This document shows positions 33,351 to 46,214 of a DNA stretch of 64,000 bases, in pieces. Source of the stretch: Labia minor (lineage: Eukaryota > Arthropoda > Insecta > Dermaptera > Spongiphoridae). The translations under genes were made by a program, and so were the position numbers. Under the pieces are notes generated by a model. That model was not told where the DNA came from. It saw nothing but the letters and a program-made list of their open reading frames with translations, and made no database searches. How positions within the stretch are numbered: the stretch's first letter is position 1; the number at the start of each line of letters is the position of its first letter. The stretch covers positions 32,027,172 through 32,091,171 of the forward strand of contig OY720344.1 of the NCBI GenBank assembly GCA_963082975.1, given 5' to 3'.

Positions 33351-35263
33351 ATCAATGCCATCCCAAAAGAAATCAATATTGCAGGTGGGAATTTCTCAAA
33401 AATTTAATAGAATTTCAATAAAATATGAATATTTATATATATTTAAAGATTATATAATGTTATATACGAGAATATAAATGTAATTTTATATATACCACTC
33501 TCTATATATAAACAATAATTTCTAATTAAAAAAAAGAAACAAGAGATTAAAAAATACCAAACAAGATAGATTTTATATTTACAATAGGTAATTTAAGTAT
33601 ATAATATAGAAATTAAACAAAAATTACATTTCATTATAATTTTAGTGTTACATTTACATTTTTAGTGTTATTTATTATTAGTATAGTATGGTTTATACAT
33701 ATAAATAAATATAGGTAGATAAATAAATTTGATTTGATAAAAAAAATAATTGAAACTTACAACCTGTTAAAAGGTCAAACGATATTTTATTGATATAAAC
33801 GTAACTTGTTTACCATATTAATGACACAGCTGACCAATTTACATTTTGTATTATGCTGTTTTTTTACACTTTATCTGAAATAATTATTTTTTATAATAAA
33901 TTTAATTCTTTTCCTCAAACATTTTTTTTAATTTATTAGTAGTAAATAAATTTTATTATATATTTAAGTGTTTTCTATTTGGATCAAATCATTTTAAGTA
34001 TGGAGGCTTAAAATCTTAGTATTAATAAATAGATGATTAATGGTAAAGGTAAATGATACAATAATTATCATTTATGTTAATAAAAACTGTTGATCCATTT
34101 TCAGTTTTATTTTTTTTTTTTCAATTTTATAAGGGATATATTATAATAAAACTTAATTATTATTATATTATTTTTAATTCAATTAGTATTATATATAATA
34201 GTTAAGCAGTGGCTTAAATATTTCGTTTTAAAGAATTTTAGATTAAATTACAAAAGAATGTAGGAGATTGCATAACATGATGATTGTATGATCTAAGTGC
34301 ATCTTACATGTAAAATAATTGTTTTCAAATTAAGGAGGTTATGACGATCAGTTTAAGTAATTTTATTATTTTAAATGATTAAAGCAAATCAAAAGAGGAA
34401 ATTATAGACTATTAGAATGGAATATTATCGCTTAATTAAATCTTTATTGATATCGTCTTTTAAAACAATTTTGTAAATTATTTATTTAAATTAATTTAAT
34501 AATAATTAGTAATATTAATAAGTAATATATATTTATAATTTTAATTTATTTTAGATTTTATTGTAAATGTTTTGATATTATATCTCACTTTTACGTTTCC
34601 CAATCGGGTTCCTTATAAACAAACTTCTGGCTAATATTTCTTCGCCAATTCAAGTCACATTTACCGTCTAATTTATTATAATTAATAACTTTCTTGAATT
34701 TATGTTTATAGATACAATCTCTCATCATTTTTTTAGAAAAAAATTCTACAAAGAATTTTCAAATATCCTTCACATACATTTTTATTTTTTTATACATTTT
34801 TAATTAATATTTTAACTTAATATTTAAAACAATTTGAAAAAAAAATGTTAAGTCAATGAAGGTTGATGATTAATAAATTATCAGAAATTAATAAAGAAAT
34901 GTTTAATCAATTCAAAAGAATCAGGTTCCTAATATCTTAAAGATTGTGTCGAGATATTTTTAAATTCCAAGTACAAAGAGAAGCAAATTTCATCCTAGAT
35001 TCAAAATGATAATAAAGGTGACGAGTATTTCCTTGAAATTATATCATTTTCTTTCCCAGGACGTTTTGTTTATTTTTTCATTTTGGAACATGATAATTAT
35101 TTAGACTTTTATTTAACTTAGAGTAATATTCAATCTTTTATATGTATATATAAGTTGCAGTTTAATAAAATATAACACAGCAAAAACATTTTACGTTTTT
35201 TTTTTTTTAAGAACCATATTGAAAAATAAATTCGCGCCGCCCCGGGTGCCTCGTCGGAACGGC

Positions 35264-35294
<31 letters not shown>

Positions 35295-36185
35295 CATTTA
35301 ATCATACAGTATAATGAAGAATATTTTTTTATTCGATTTAAAATATTATAAATTAGTTTAAAATCAAACTTTACTTTAATTTGTTATATTTTCTATCAAT
35401 GAACGTTTTAATCAAATTCAGTGGCATTTTTCAAAAGGCAAAAATGACTATTTATTTTTAAATTTATCCATTTTACTAACATATCAAAGGAGCCGCCTTT
35501 TAATCCAATAAAGCATCACCATCAGTGCCGATTCATTCAAGAAAGTGCATCTCACCTTGAGAATTCATTTCCATTCTATTGAAAATCCAATTGACTTTTT
35601 CATTTGGCTACTTTCGAAGTCAATCCTCGCAACTTTCAATCGAACGATAGTAACAAATGTCACTTCATTTTTTTATTAAATTTAATTTTATTTTAATTAA
35701 ATAAAATTAGAAATTAAATAAACCCATGATAATACTTTTGTTGATATATTAAAGAAGAAATTAAATAGATTGTTTTAAGAAAATTTTGTCTTCCTTTAAA
35801 TATTATAATACTATAAAATTTGAGTTGATTAATAATAATTACATCAATAATATATTTATATTTTAATTCATCTTAATCCATAAAATAATAATTAAAAATT
35901 TTTTAAAAATTATCTCATTTTAATTAATTTAATAAAATTATTATTTTAATATTTAAATACAAATAAAACATTAATAATAGTTCTTTTTAATTATGATTAG
36001 AATTAATTTATCTTTGAAAATCAATTAAAATTTTTAAAAATGGCACATTTATATATAGATTAAAAAAAAATTAAAATAAATTAATCTTAAGGATTATAGC
36101 AGTAGAATATATTTCTAGAAATAAGGAAATGGACAAGCAGTCAGGTAAAAATAAAATATTAATACATTTTATATTTGAATAGCCA
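33351..36185. other. AT-rich non-coding
   Basis: A short very GC-rich block (GCGCCGCCCCGGGTGCCTCG, about 35233-35252) precedes a TA run (about 35269-35294) and might be a transposon end, but no partner is found. A block at about 34250-34350 weakly echoes the decayed LINE at 32270. Confidence 0.35.
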
Positions 36186-36189
36186 GACA

Positions 36190-36226
36190 TTTCGAGTGCG
36201 AGCAGCACTCTTCTTCAAGGTATCAA
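36190..36226 (-). repeat. Hammerhead-like motif (Penelope-type scrap)
   Basis: On the minus strand CTTGAAGAAG is followed by a 6-bp stem (GAGTGC/GCACTC) and GAAA, the order of a hammerhead stem II between its two conserved strands. The first strand deviates from CTGATGA. Such GAAGA-stem-GAAATG strings are common at ends of Penelope-like elements in arthropods. Fossil fragment without coding sequence. Confidence 0.35.
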
Positions 36227-36229
36227 AAT

Positions 36230-38400
36230 TGACAAAATTATCCATGGATGTTATGGTATTTTAGTATTACTCCATGAATGTATAAACATATTGTCATTTG
36301 CATTCAATATCCATTTGTGCAAATAAAAACACACACAATATAAGAAACAAAAGATTTTGCTACAAAATTAAACAGTCAACAATTTAAATTACTAATTTTT
36401 TTTTTGTTATTATTCTAAATGTAATTTTTATCTTTATATAATACTTATTGAACTTAGAGAAATAATACATAAATATATATATAGATACTAATATATATAT
36501 ACTAAGATACTTTTATATATTTATACTAATATATAAAATATAGACGGGAGTTTCCGAAGAGGAAACAAAAAAATAGCTGATAATTTTTTTAAACTATGTC
36601 ATGAATCAATATTTCAATTCATATAATAACAAAAAGTCCAGACAATATGATTTTTATATATATACAAACAATTTTAGCTAGCATAATAAGATTAGATATT
36701 GAATTAATTTTGGAAAAGTTGTAGTTTTTATTATTCCTTTAGCTCAAAAATATTTAAATTACATCTTTTATGAATTTATTAAACAAATTTTCACAGGACC
36801 GCAAAGCAAAATAAAGTAAATTATCTTATAATGTTAAATTTAAAACATATAAACACACTAATGTTAATGTTAATTAATATTAACACGTACAAACATGAAA
36901 ATTATTAAAAAAATTTTAAATAACCAATAAATTATAATAAATTATTTTCTTTCTATTTTATATAATTTTTTAAGTTATGTTATATGGAATTTTTTTTACT
37001 TTTGGATAAAATAAAAGCTCACATCTCCCTACAAATGCCATTGAAATTTTCTTAAGATTTTTAAATTTAATTAATTATTTTAATAAAGTGATTTGTATAG
37101 AAATAATTAAATATTTTCGATAATTTAATTTCACTAAAAGAAAAATAAATAAATAAAGTTTGAATTTTTAAAATTAAAATTAAACTCATTCAACCCATTA
37201 AGCTTTAAATCTTGTTTGCATGTTTATAAAAAAATTAAGTACTTTTAGACATTTTCTAATTGAAAAACAGGATGAAATATTTATTATTTTATTAATAAAA
37301 TTTAATACTTAACAATGTATTCTGGCATCTACTTCGGTCTCATAAAATTTTTACTATCTGGGGACAATGTAATAAAATTGAATTTATTTTACAAAGAAAT
37401 TTTATATTTTTATTTATGTACAATAAAACCCCTAAAGTGATATTTTTAATTAAATAAAATGGACTTCACATTAATCCTTATGATAATGAGTCAGATGATT
37501 TGAAAATTTATTTAGAGACAATGATTTAAGTATTTTTTATTTCAGTGTAGATATTTGAAATTTCCGGTTCATAAATATTAAAAATATTTTCTAAGGCCTG
37601 AACACTTTGATTATAATGGATATATCTGCATTGATTAAATGCTTTCTTTATATATTATAAAAAATATTGTAAATTGTAATAAATAAATATTCATGCAATT
37701 GAAAGTTAAACTTAAAAAAAAAATTCTTTCTGTATTGAAAGGAGGAGATTCTTAAACTTATCTAATTCGAAAGAGAACACATTTTTGCATTCGGGGAAGC
37801 TTGCTGGTTGTAATATCAGAAGCAAAAACCTTTCCAACGAATGAATTCAAAATTTAAAATTAATCCTTAGGACGCTTCTAAAATATTTTCGAAAATATTT
37901 TTTTCTTTTTAATTTTTATGTAATAGTTTTTATTTAATCAGATTAATATATACTATATTGGGTGTTATTTTAAGTTGGATTTTTTATTTCATCAATATTA
38001 TTTCAAATAATCTACTGATAATATTAATGAATTTCATTTTATAATTAAATACCAATAATATTGCTAATTTAAAATTATTTTATGTTCAATTTCTATAGGC
38101 ATTGAATGGTTCTCCTAGAACAATTCTCCTGTGTGTAACTAAAATAAATATTTTTTTTTCAAAAAGCGATAAGCCAATTCTTGGTAAAAATAATAAAATA
38201 AAAATAAAAATAAAATATTTTTTTTAGTTTGCATCGAACTGTGAACATGACAACACACACGTTGGCTGTATGAGTGATGGTAAGTGATGAATAAATAATT
38301 TATTCTTTATTCTTTTTAATTATTTATTTATTTTAATTAATTTTAGTTATTTATCTTCTATACTTTAAATATATATATCATCTATGTATCATATATATAT
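36230..38400. other. AT-rich non-coding
   Basis: Nothing recognised beyond TA microsatellites (about 36472-36500, 38390-38405). Confidence 0.4.
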
Positions 38401-38407
38401 ATATAGA

Positions 38408-38535
38408 TCAGGGGTGTCTAAACTATGACCATTCGAGGGCCACATTGCAAAAAAATGGCCAGACACAGAACCGACCGACGGTTTGAAATAAATTAATTTC
38501 CAGCTACAGAAACAATTTCAAATGATTTTAATGTA
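38408..38535 (-). mobile_element. hAT-like end joined to a HINE-A 3' fragment
   Basis: CAGGGGTGTCTAAACTATGA followed by CGAGGGCCACATTGC is hAT-terminus-like (about 38409-38450). From about 38463, CAGACACAG then AACCGACCGACGGTTTGAAA is the 3' end of HINE family A on the minus strand, running about 70 bp before similarity stops. The flanking 38870-38950 copy shows the same sequence in full. Confidence 0.5.
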
Positions 38536-38623
38536 TCTACATATAATTATAGAACATATAATTTTTATATTCTGCTTTAATTACTTTAATAAACATCAGA
38601 ATAATACATTCTATATTATTATA

Positions 38624-39954
38624 CACCAACACCTCGCGTTTCGTCGTTTCGTTTTGCTTTTTTCGAAGTTGCGTCGCTGCTTAATTAGTAATAATATTCA
38701 CTGTGCGTCGTTAGATTTTGGAGATTTCGTTGTTTTGTCTTTAATTTTTTTATTTTTATTTTTTTTTTTAATTCTTTGAAATTTTCTTATTTCTCTCTGG
38801 AAAGATATCCCAGAATGTACATCAAGGTGGAAAATTAAATGGAATCTTAAGTGAATAAGTTGACCTGTGGCCAGGTCCGAACCGACCGACGGTTTGAAAT
38901 AAATTAATTTCCAGCTACAGAAACAATTTCAAATAATTTTAATATATCTATTAATGTAATAAAAAACAGATATGAATATAACATAAATATTTTTAATTTT
39001 ATTTTATTTATAATATATATGTAAGACCAGGCTGTGACGTCATGAATGGCTGGATGACGTCATATAATTTTAAATCAAGAAAAAACTAATAAATATGATT
39101 TTTCTCGAGGATAAAACCAATACAAAGTGCATGATTCGTGGTGATATATAAAAAAATCTCCTTTGGTGTGAAAATAACCCTTTCCTTCCTATCGTCGATC
39201 GCTAATACTACCACTTCCGGTTTCCGGAATTGCACCAAAAGTTGATCAATTCATCCCACTGATGCATTAAGTAAATATACCAAATTTCATCAAAATCGGT
39301 TGAGCCGTTCAGACTGTACACATCTATACGGACGGACGGACAGACGGACGGACAGACATCATGCTAAAAATACTTTTTTCTGTTTAGAAAATGCATGATT
39401 CGTGGAGATATGTAAAAATCTCCACATGTGAAATTTGGTGTGAAAACAATACCTCCCTTACTATCGTCGGTCGGTAAAAATTAAATACAATACAATACAA
39501 AATAATATTCTAAAAATTTGTTTTCTACTGAGATCATCGCAAATTTTGTAAATTGTGATTTTAATTTTATTTATTTATTATTATTTTTATTTTATTTATT
39601 AATTTTAATTTATTTTTAAATAGATATTAAATATATATTGAATTGAACCAATTTTTTGTGAAAAAAGCCGACTTAGAATAGCCACTATGAACTCATCAGA
39701 CAGTGATTAATTTCAATTATGTTTTTCATAAATTAATTGAATAGTTTATTTTGTTTTTAGTATGAATGTAATAAAATTTTATAAATGTTTACTTTGTTCA
39801 ATTTTCTTTTTAAAAAGTAGTATTTGCGTAACCCTGGAACCTATCTTCAATCTTTACATGGTTTGCTATATAAAATCTTAATTCATTTTGCGTAGTTTCA
39901 ATTTGCGTCGTGTTTAATTGGAACGTAACCCCCACGCAAAGTGAGGTATTGGTG
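38624..39954. mobile_element. Pogo-like MITE split by a HINE-A insertion
   Basis: Outer ends are inverted: CACCAACACCTCGCGTTTCG on the left and CACCAATACCTCACTTTGCG read inward from the right. TA flanks are at 38622-38623 and 39955-39956. The ACCTCG-type terminus and TA target fit Tigger/pogo non-autonomous elements. The host element is about 0.7 kb once the family-A HINE (38856-39480) is discounted. No transposase coding. Confidence 0.65.
38856..39480 (-). mobile_element. HINE/DINE-1-like element, family A, copy 2
   Basis: Complete on the minus strand: TTTTTACCGACCGACG at 39480 running down, a GTCC/GTCT microsatellite, the block AACGGCTCAACCGATTTTGA, paired TGACGTCA sites at about 39037-39063, the inverted subterminal CGTCGGTCGGT, and the 3' hairpin GACCTG-GCCA-CAGGTC at about 38861-38877. 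Inserted in the pogo-like MITE. Confidence 0.8.
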
Positions 39955-39956
39955 TA

Positions 39957-41940
39957 ATTACATTATTCTATGAAATTGAATAATAAAATAAATTTGAATC
40001 TTTGTTATGTCTAAAGTTATATTAAATTTAATCTAATTTAAGAAAATATATTATTTATTAAAAATCATGAAAAAAAATCATTCAAATCATCATTACTGAA
40101 TATTGTGAAATAAATAGTTATATGATGGTATTATATTTATATTTTTAGAACTTCTCTAATTAAGTATTAATAATGTGGGGTGAGATTCATATTCAAGTTT
40201 CATCAATTATTAGTATACACATAAAAAAAAACTGGATCTTGTCAAAAAAAAGTCTGTTTTTAATAAATTGTTATATTCGCTTTTTATTTTAAGGTTCATT
40301 TGTTCGTTTTATCATAGGTTGGCATCATTCTAATACGATTATATTATAATATATAAGTAATTACGCTCTTGAAAGTTACCAATTGCTTCAAGCATTAATA
40401 ATAATTCTTCCCTTTCACTTGTGCTTTATAATCTTTTGTTTTTTTTTTAATTTCTTATAAATTTTACCATTTTATTTCTTTCATTTTTGTTCTATTGTGT
40501 AAATCTTTTATTAATCAAAGCTGATGGAATTATATTTAATTTTTTTAATTACAAAAATATAATTTTTCATCTTTTATTTTGTTAATTTTAATTAAATTAT
40601 TTTGAAATATTGTTTTTTTTTTTGAAGAATTTATTTAATATTTCGAAAATTAATCTAATAAGAAAAAAATACATATAAAAAAAAAAAAAAAATAAATAAA
40701 TCATGTTTGATTTGATATTTATTTAATATCCATTCTTTTCACTTCTTTCCTCATTTAGTATTTGACATTTTCTATTATTAATGTCACTTCTCGAGACAAT
40801 TACTTGTGAATAAATATAATAGTTATTTTTATTCAAAAGTCAAAGTGATCTCTTCTATTCTCTTTTACACTATACTCAAATGTCTAAAATTTATACATAA
40901 ATCTTAATGATATAAGTAGTATTAAAATTAAATTTATATATTTTTTTAAATATTTAAAAATTGTTTTAAAATTATATAAAAAAAATTTTGATCGTGATAT
41001 GAATTTAAAAAAGGATGTTATAAAATATTTAGTTTGTCCTTTGTTCAATTATATTATTTATTATTTAAATGTTTATTTTTTAATTAATTTGCATTAAAAA
41101 TGATATATAAATATCGTGATTTGAAATTATACTTTTTTTTATTTTCAAAGTTGTAGTTAATGAAATTTGACTTTCGAATATAGCAAGTATAAATCGAGGA
41201 AGATATTTTCTTTGCCTAGAGAAATGCAACTAGGCTAGAGTAGAAGGGCCTGTCAATTGTCTTGTGACCCGAATTCATTGTGACAAAATGGAGAACCACT
41301 CCGAATCTTGATGAGTTAATCAAATTATACAAATGATCATTGGTATCTCAATTCCGCTAATCGAAATTTGTTAAACAACAAAGAAATTGTAATTTTGTTA
41401 AATGAATAAATTACATCAATGATATATATATAAAAATAAAGTTCGATCAGTTCTGAATGATATTCATTTTATTTTTTGCTAAAACTTTTTTTTAATTTAA
41501 TTTGAAAAAATTAAAAAATATAAATAAATAAATGAAGATTAAATATGGTTATTTTAAACAATAGTATTTGAAACAAATATATAATATTTCAAAAATATAA
41601 TTATAATTTATATTTTTTATTTTTCTCAATAAAGTATAAAATCTAACTAATAATTCTTGATTTATATGAAATAAAATGTCTTCTTTTATTGAAAACATTT
41701 ACCCAAATGATTAATAAATATTATAAATAATATCTATATAAAAATTAAATTAAAAAAATAATTAAATAGTAAAATTTCATCTATCAAGGATTTTAATTAA
41801 ATATTAAATCGTAAAAAATAAAAATTTGTTATTGTTTTTTTATATACTACCCAAGGCTAAGAATATATATTAATAATATATATAGATATACACTTATACA
41901 AGTAAAATATCTTTAAGTTTCTTCAATGTTTGTAAGAAGA
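39957..41940. other. AT-rich non-coding
   Basis: A less AT-rich patch at about 41205-41345 has no repeat partner. Nothing else recognised. Confidence 0.4.
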
Positions 41941-41956
41941 GCCTGGTAATATAACA

Positions 41957-41995
41957 TCGAGGGCCTTATTCGGCCCGCGGGCCGTATTTTGAAAT
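41957..41995. repeat. hAT-like GC-rich scrap
   Basis: CGAGGGCCTTATTCGGCCCG followed by CGGGCCGTATTTTG resembles the subterminal region of hAT (SPIN-like) elements and the scrap at 9975. No termini or TSD. Confidence 0.35.
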
Positions 41996-42126
41996 TATCT
42001 GTATTGTTAAATATAAATAAAATATTCAAATTCGTCGATCAACATTATAAACAACTGATAATCAAATCATCGATGGCGAGTTACTAGTAACAATAATGTT
42101 TCGATTGGTTAAAATCTACTCTTTCA

Positions 42127-42729
42127 TTGCCTTGGCTGGCTAGATGGAGAATGGCAGTTAACGAGACTAAATCAACTCACGTGACGTTCACTCTAAACAG
42201 ACAGACTTGCCCTCCAGTTAGACTAGACACCATAATTCCACAAAGAGACTTTGCCAAATACTTAGGTATATACCTAGACAGAAGACTGACTTGGAAGTAT
42301 CATATTTCATCAAAAAAAAAACAACTCTCGCTTAGGTTTAGTCAGCTCCGCTGGCTGCTTAGGCGGGAATCTCATCTTTCATATCAAAACAAAATCCTCA
42401 TTTACAAAACTATCATTCAGCCGATATGGACCTACGGATGTCAATTGTGGGGAACCTCAAAATCATCCAATCTTAATATCATTCAGAGGTTCCAGAACGC
42501 TGTCCTTAGGACCATAGTCGGCGCTCCCCGTTACTTTCCTGTTATCCATCTCCACAAAGAATTAAACATCCCCCTGGTCACCGAAGTCATTCATCATTAT
42601 AGCATTAAGTATCACAATCGTCTCATTAATCATCAAAACCAAAGCGCCAGACGACTTACTCGTACTGACAACTTGACAAGAAGACTTAAAAGACTTCAAC
42701 CTCAAGACTTATTGACAATTAGACCCTAG
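42127..42729 (+). pseudogene. Jockey LINE ORF2, C-terminal 200 residues
   Basis: Open over 200 codons. It starts in the region just after the RT catalytic YADD: WLARWRMAVNETKSTHVTF is the conserved 'WR..VNE.KS..V.FT' block of Jockey-clade polymerases. KYLGIYLDRRLTWKYHI follows, then the thumb/connection region with IQPIWTYGCQLWGTSKSSN. The stop is at 42727-42729, before a non-coding 3' UTR. The apparent ATG is an accident: its A and T belong to the target-site duplication and its G to the LINE. In the parent element this is an internal part of a protein of roughly 900 residues. No interruptions are seen. Confidence 0.9.
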
Positions 42730-43041
42730 CTATATCTCCATCAATGCTAGCAGACTGTCCCCTTCTCTCTCTTAATTTTATCCTTTTCCTTATTTCTTCT
42801 CTTGCCTCTCATCTCCCTTCTGCCCTTCCTAATTTCTTCTTTACTTTATTATTATTATTTTTTTTTTTTTTCTCTTTTTTCTTTGTTTTCTGTCCCTTCA
42901 AGTAATCCTATCCTGAACCAGTCTCACGTGTATATAATTTACTTTAATTTACTTTTGTATATTTTGAAATGTTTTATTATTGCCCTATTTGAGGGCAGAT
43001 GTAAAAATTTTTTGGAAAATAAAAAAAAAAAAAAAAAAAAA
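42129..43041 (+). mobile_element. 5'-truncated Jockey-type LINE with poly(A) and 18-bp TSD
   Basis: A 913-bp insertion bounded by the perfect 18-bp direct repeat AAAATCTACTCTTTCATT (42111-42128 and 43042-43059), ending in a pure poly(A) tract of about 22 bases. It contains the last part of ORF2 and a 3' UTR. The perfect TSD, clean poly(A) and intact partial frame point to a young insertion. It lacks the endonuclease and the catalytic RT core, so it is dead on arrival through 5' truncation. Confidence 0.95.
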
Positions 43042-43210
43042 AAAATCTACTCTTTCATTAACTACTTATTCGAACAATTCATTTTATTTCTTATGTAAAC
43101 ATATCAATTTAATTTTCTTTCTTTACAAAGTTTAATTAATTTCATATTTAATAAAAATCTAAATTTATTCGCAATAAATATATCAAAGATTTGTTTAAAT
43201 AATAGATACT

Positions 43211-43835
43211 TTTTTACCAACCGACGATAGTAAGGGAGGTATTGTTTTCATACCAAATTTCACATGTGGAGATTTTTACATCTCCACGAATCATGCATTT
43301 TCTTAACAGAAAAAAGTATTTTTAGCATGATGTCTGTCCGTCTGTCCGTCCGTATAGATGTGTACAGCCTGAACGGCTTAACCGATTGTGATGAAATTTG
43401 GTATATTTACTTAATGTATCAGTGGGATGAATTGATCAACTTTTGGTGCAAATCTGGAAACCGGAAGTGGTAGTATTAGCGATCGACGTTAGGAAGGGAA
43501 GGGTTATTTTCACACCAAATTTCACATAAGGAGATTTTTTTATATATCACCACGAATCATACACTTTGTATTGGTTTTATATTCGAGAAAGATCATATTT
43601 ATTAGTTTTTTCTTGATTTAAAATTATATGACGTCATCCAGCCATTCATGACGTCACAGCCTGGTCTTACATATATATTATAAATAAAATAAAATTAAAA
43701 ATATTTATGTTATATTCATATCTGTTTTTTATTACATTAATAGATATATTAAAATTATTTGAAATTGTTTCTGTAGCTGGAAATTAATTTTTCAAACCGT
43801 CGGTCGGTTCGGACCTGGCCACAGGTCAACTTATT
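43211..43835 (+). mobile_element. HINE/DINE-1-like element, family A, copy 3
   Basis: TTTTTACCAACCGACGATAG at the 5' end (one change from the family ACCGACCGACG), and CGTCGGTCGGT plus the hairpin GACCTG-GCCA-CAGGTC at the 3' end. Paired TGACGTCA octamers lie at about 43630-43656. Highly similar to the copies at 38856 and 48967. The small frame 43264-43473 is not a gene. Confidence 0.85.
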
Positions 43836-43878
43836 TTATTAACAGGATTGGATAGTAAAACGGTACAGTAGCTTAGAA

Positions 43879-44145
43879 CAGCGTTTCTCAACCTTTTTTG
43901 GCCCGCGGACTAGTAGATTTGTTTAAAAAAAATTGCGGACCATTGATATTTTCTTAACAACAAATTTTTACTAAGTATTTATAAAGAACTACTACGTAAG
44001 TTAATTGTAATATTTTTATTATCATTTGCCTACAGTAATATTTAAATGTAAAGATGTATAATAAAATATAAAAATAAGTAATTTTTTTCGTGGATAGGGG
44101 ACCAGTAAAATTTTTTCGCGGACCACTAATGGTTGAGAATAGCTG
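43879..44145. mobile_element. hAT MITE with perfect 8-bp TSD
   Basis: A 267-bp element with ends CAGCGTTTCTCAACC and, read inward from the right, CAGCTATTCTCAACC. The identical 8-bp flanks GCTTAGAA are at 43871-43878 and 44146-44153. The subterminal TTGGCCCGCGGAC resembles the terminus of the ZBED5-like hAT at 27009 (TTGGTCCGCGAGAG), so the MITE may have been moved by a related transposase. Confidence 0.9.
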
Positions 44146-44159
44146 GCTTAGAAGAACCC

Positions 44160-46200
44160 TACATTTGAACTGATTTGAAATGAATATCTACTCTTCTGAT
44201 TCAATTAATTTATGTTTAATAAATAACTCCAAATTATTTTTTTTATTTAAATTAATGATCAATCATGTGATGATATAATTACTTAATTACTCTTTAGAAA
44301 AATAATTATTTCTTTTTGTAAAAAAAAAAAATCTAACAGGTTCAGTGTTGTTTGTATGTATGATTCAATGACATATTTTTCATGTTTCTTATGGCGTGGT
44401 GTGGGGTGGGGGAGAGGTCACTTGACACCTGGGATGTTTCCCGGAACTCTCGAGTCCAATTAATTCCCAGAGAATTAAGTGCCATTTTAACTTTTAGGGG
44501 CTGAATGTTCTTCTGGTGATTGAATCGAATGATTCATTGAGATTGTTCAAGGACGAAAGGAGAAAGTGCTCTCCGGAGGTGGTTTCCCTTTCCATAAGCT
44601 TTGGATTTTTATTCCGAGCTTTTGTCTTTCAATACAGGATCAGGATCTTAAGGAATTTGTTTTTCTCTTATTTATACAAAATATTGTATAAATATAGGTA
44701 GATGTTACATATTTATATACATATACATATATTTATATTACTTACTTCCCATACCTAAAAGTTTCTTATATTGAATGAATTTAGAATGTTAATGGGAATA
44801 CTATTGTTTTGGAACATAGATTTTGATAATTTATTCCTTACAGCCATCGAAATTAGGAATTTTTATTAAGGAATTCAAAATAATTTAAAAAAAAATTCAA
44901 CGAATGTTTTGTTTTCTTATCTGAGTACCCTATTTTAAATGTTTTATAAATATAATATTTATTTTTGTGAATTATTTTTTTTTTTTAAAATAACATTTTT
45001 GAAAAAAATACTTATTTAATTTGTTAATATTTTACTTCACACACACTCAAAATATGAATTTATACTTTTCTATAATATTAATAAAATAAAATTATTTATT
45101 ATTGATTATTTTATAACCTAATAAATTATTAATGACATTTAATACTGATAAAAAAATTAATGAAAAAATATAATTTAAATCAATTTGAAGTTTCAATTGT
45201 TTTTTTTTTTTTTGAACTAGAAACTGAATCTTTTATTATTGACTTTTTCAAATTCTCTAAATTAAAAATTTATTCTCTTAAAGGAAGAGTACACATTCTA
45301 ACATTATATTTTATACTCTTCAATATCTGGAAATTGAAAGAGGATGGATGATAAGGAAAACTTGTAGAAATGGAATTGTAAAGACTGAGAAATTCGAAAA
45401 TGACAACGTAATAGATTAATAAATTGTTCTTTTGAATTAATACCATTTGGTCATTGCTAAAATAATTTAAAAAAAAAACAATCATATATATAAATTTTGA
45501 AGATACCAAAATAAAAATTGAAAGAATTTTATTCTTTAAAATAAAATATCTATTAAAATTTATTATTGATAATTTTTATTATTATTATTTTTCAATAAAT
45601 AACTGTAATATTAATGAGAAATTAAAATTTCTATTTACAGGTTTTTATATAAATTTATGTATACATTTATTATGTATACTTATTATTATAATAAGACGAA
45701 GATATAAAATAGACTTTTATAAGAAATCTTTTATATTTAAATACAATTTGTGTAGTAAAATGGACAAAGAAAAAAATATAATTTATTGTATACTTATACT
45801 TTGAAAAAATTCTATAGAACTAATACCCAATAGAAAATGAGCAAAATGATATTTAAATAATTCAAGGTCGATAAATCACGAAAAATATCAAATAGAAAAA
45901 TTCATGAGGAAATTAATAGTAAAAAAAATTCATTATTTTATAATATAGATAATTGATAAGAAAAATAATAAAAAGTGTTTTAGTGATAAATAACAAAGTA
46001 TATAATCAAGATGAATTCATTATCCGATATATAATATATATTTATTTAATCTTATCAATCAAATACTATCAATTATAAACTTCATTTTCCGCTATTTGAT
46101 ACGAACTTCAAATAATTAGGATTGCATTTGATTATCATTTTAACAAAAAAAAAACATTAATATTTATGAAACATTTGCTTGTTCTAGAATTCTAGAAAAA
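44160..46200. other. AT-rich non-coding; GC-richer island at 44390-44610
   Basis: The island has a 61-codon plus frame but no recognised domain. The remainder is AT-rich with low-complexity frames (for example 45160-45351 and 45270-45509 on opposite strands). Confidence 0.35.
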
Positions 46201-46214
46201 TATATATATATATA

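Noticed and set aside
42802-43098. 98-codon frame after the Jockey ORF
   Set aside because: Crosses the LINE 3' UTR, the poly(A) tract and the target-site duplication; not a gene.
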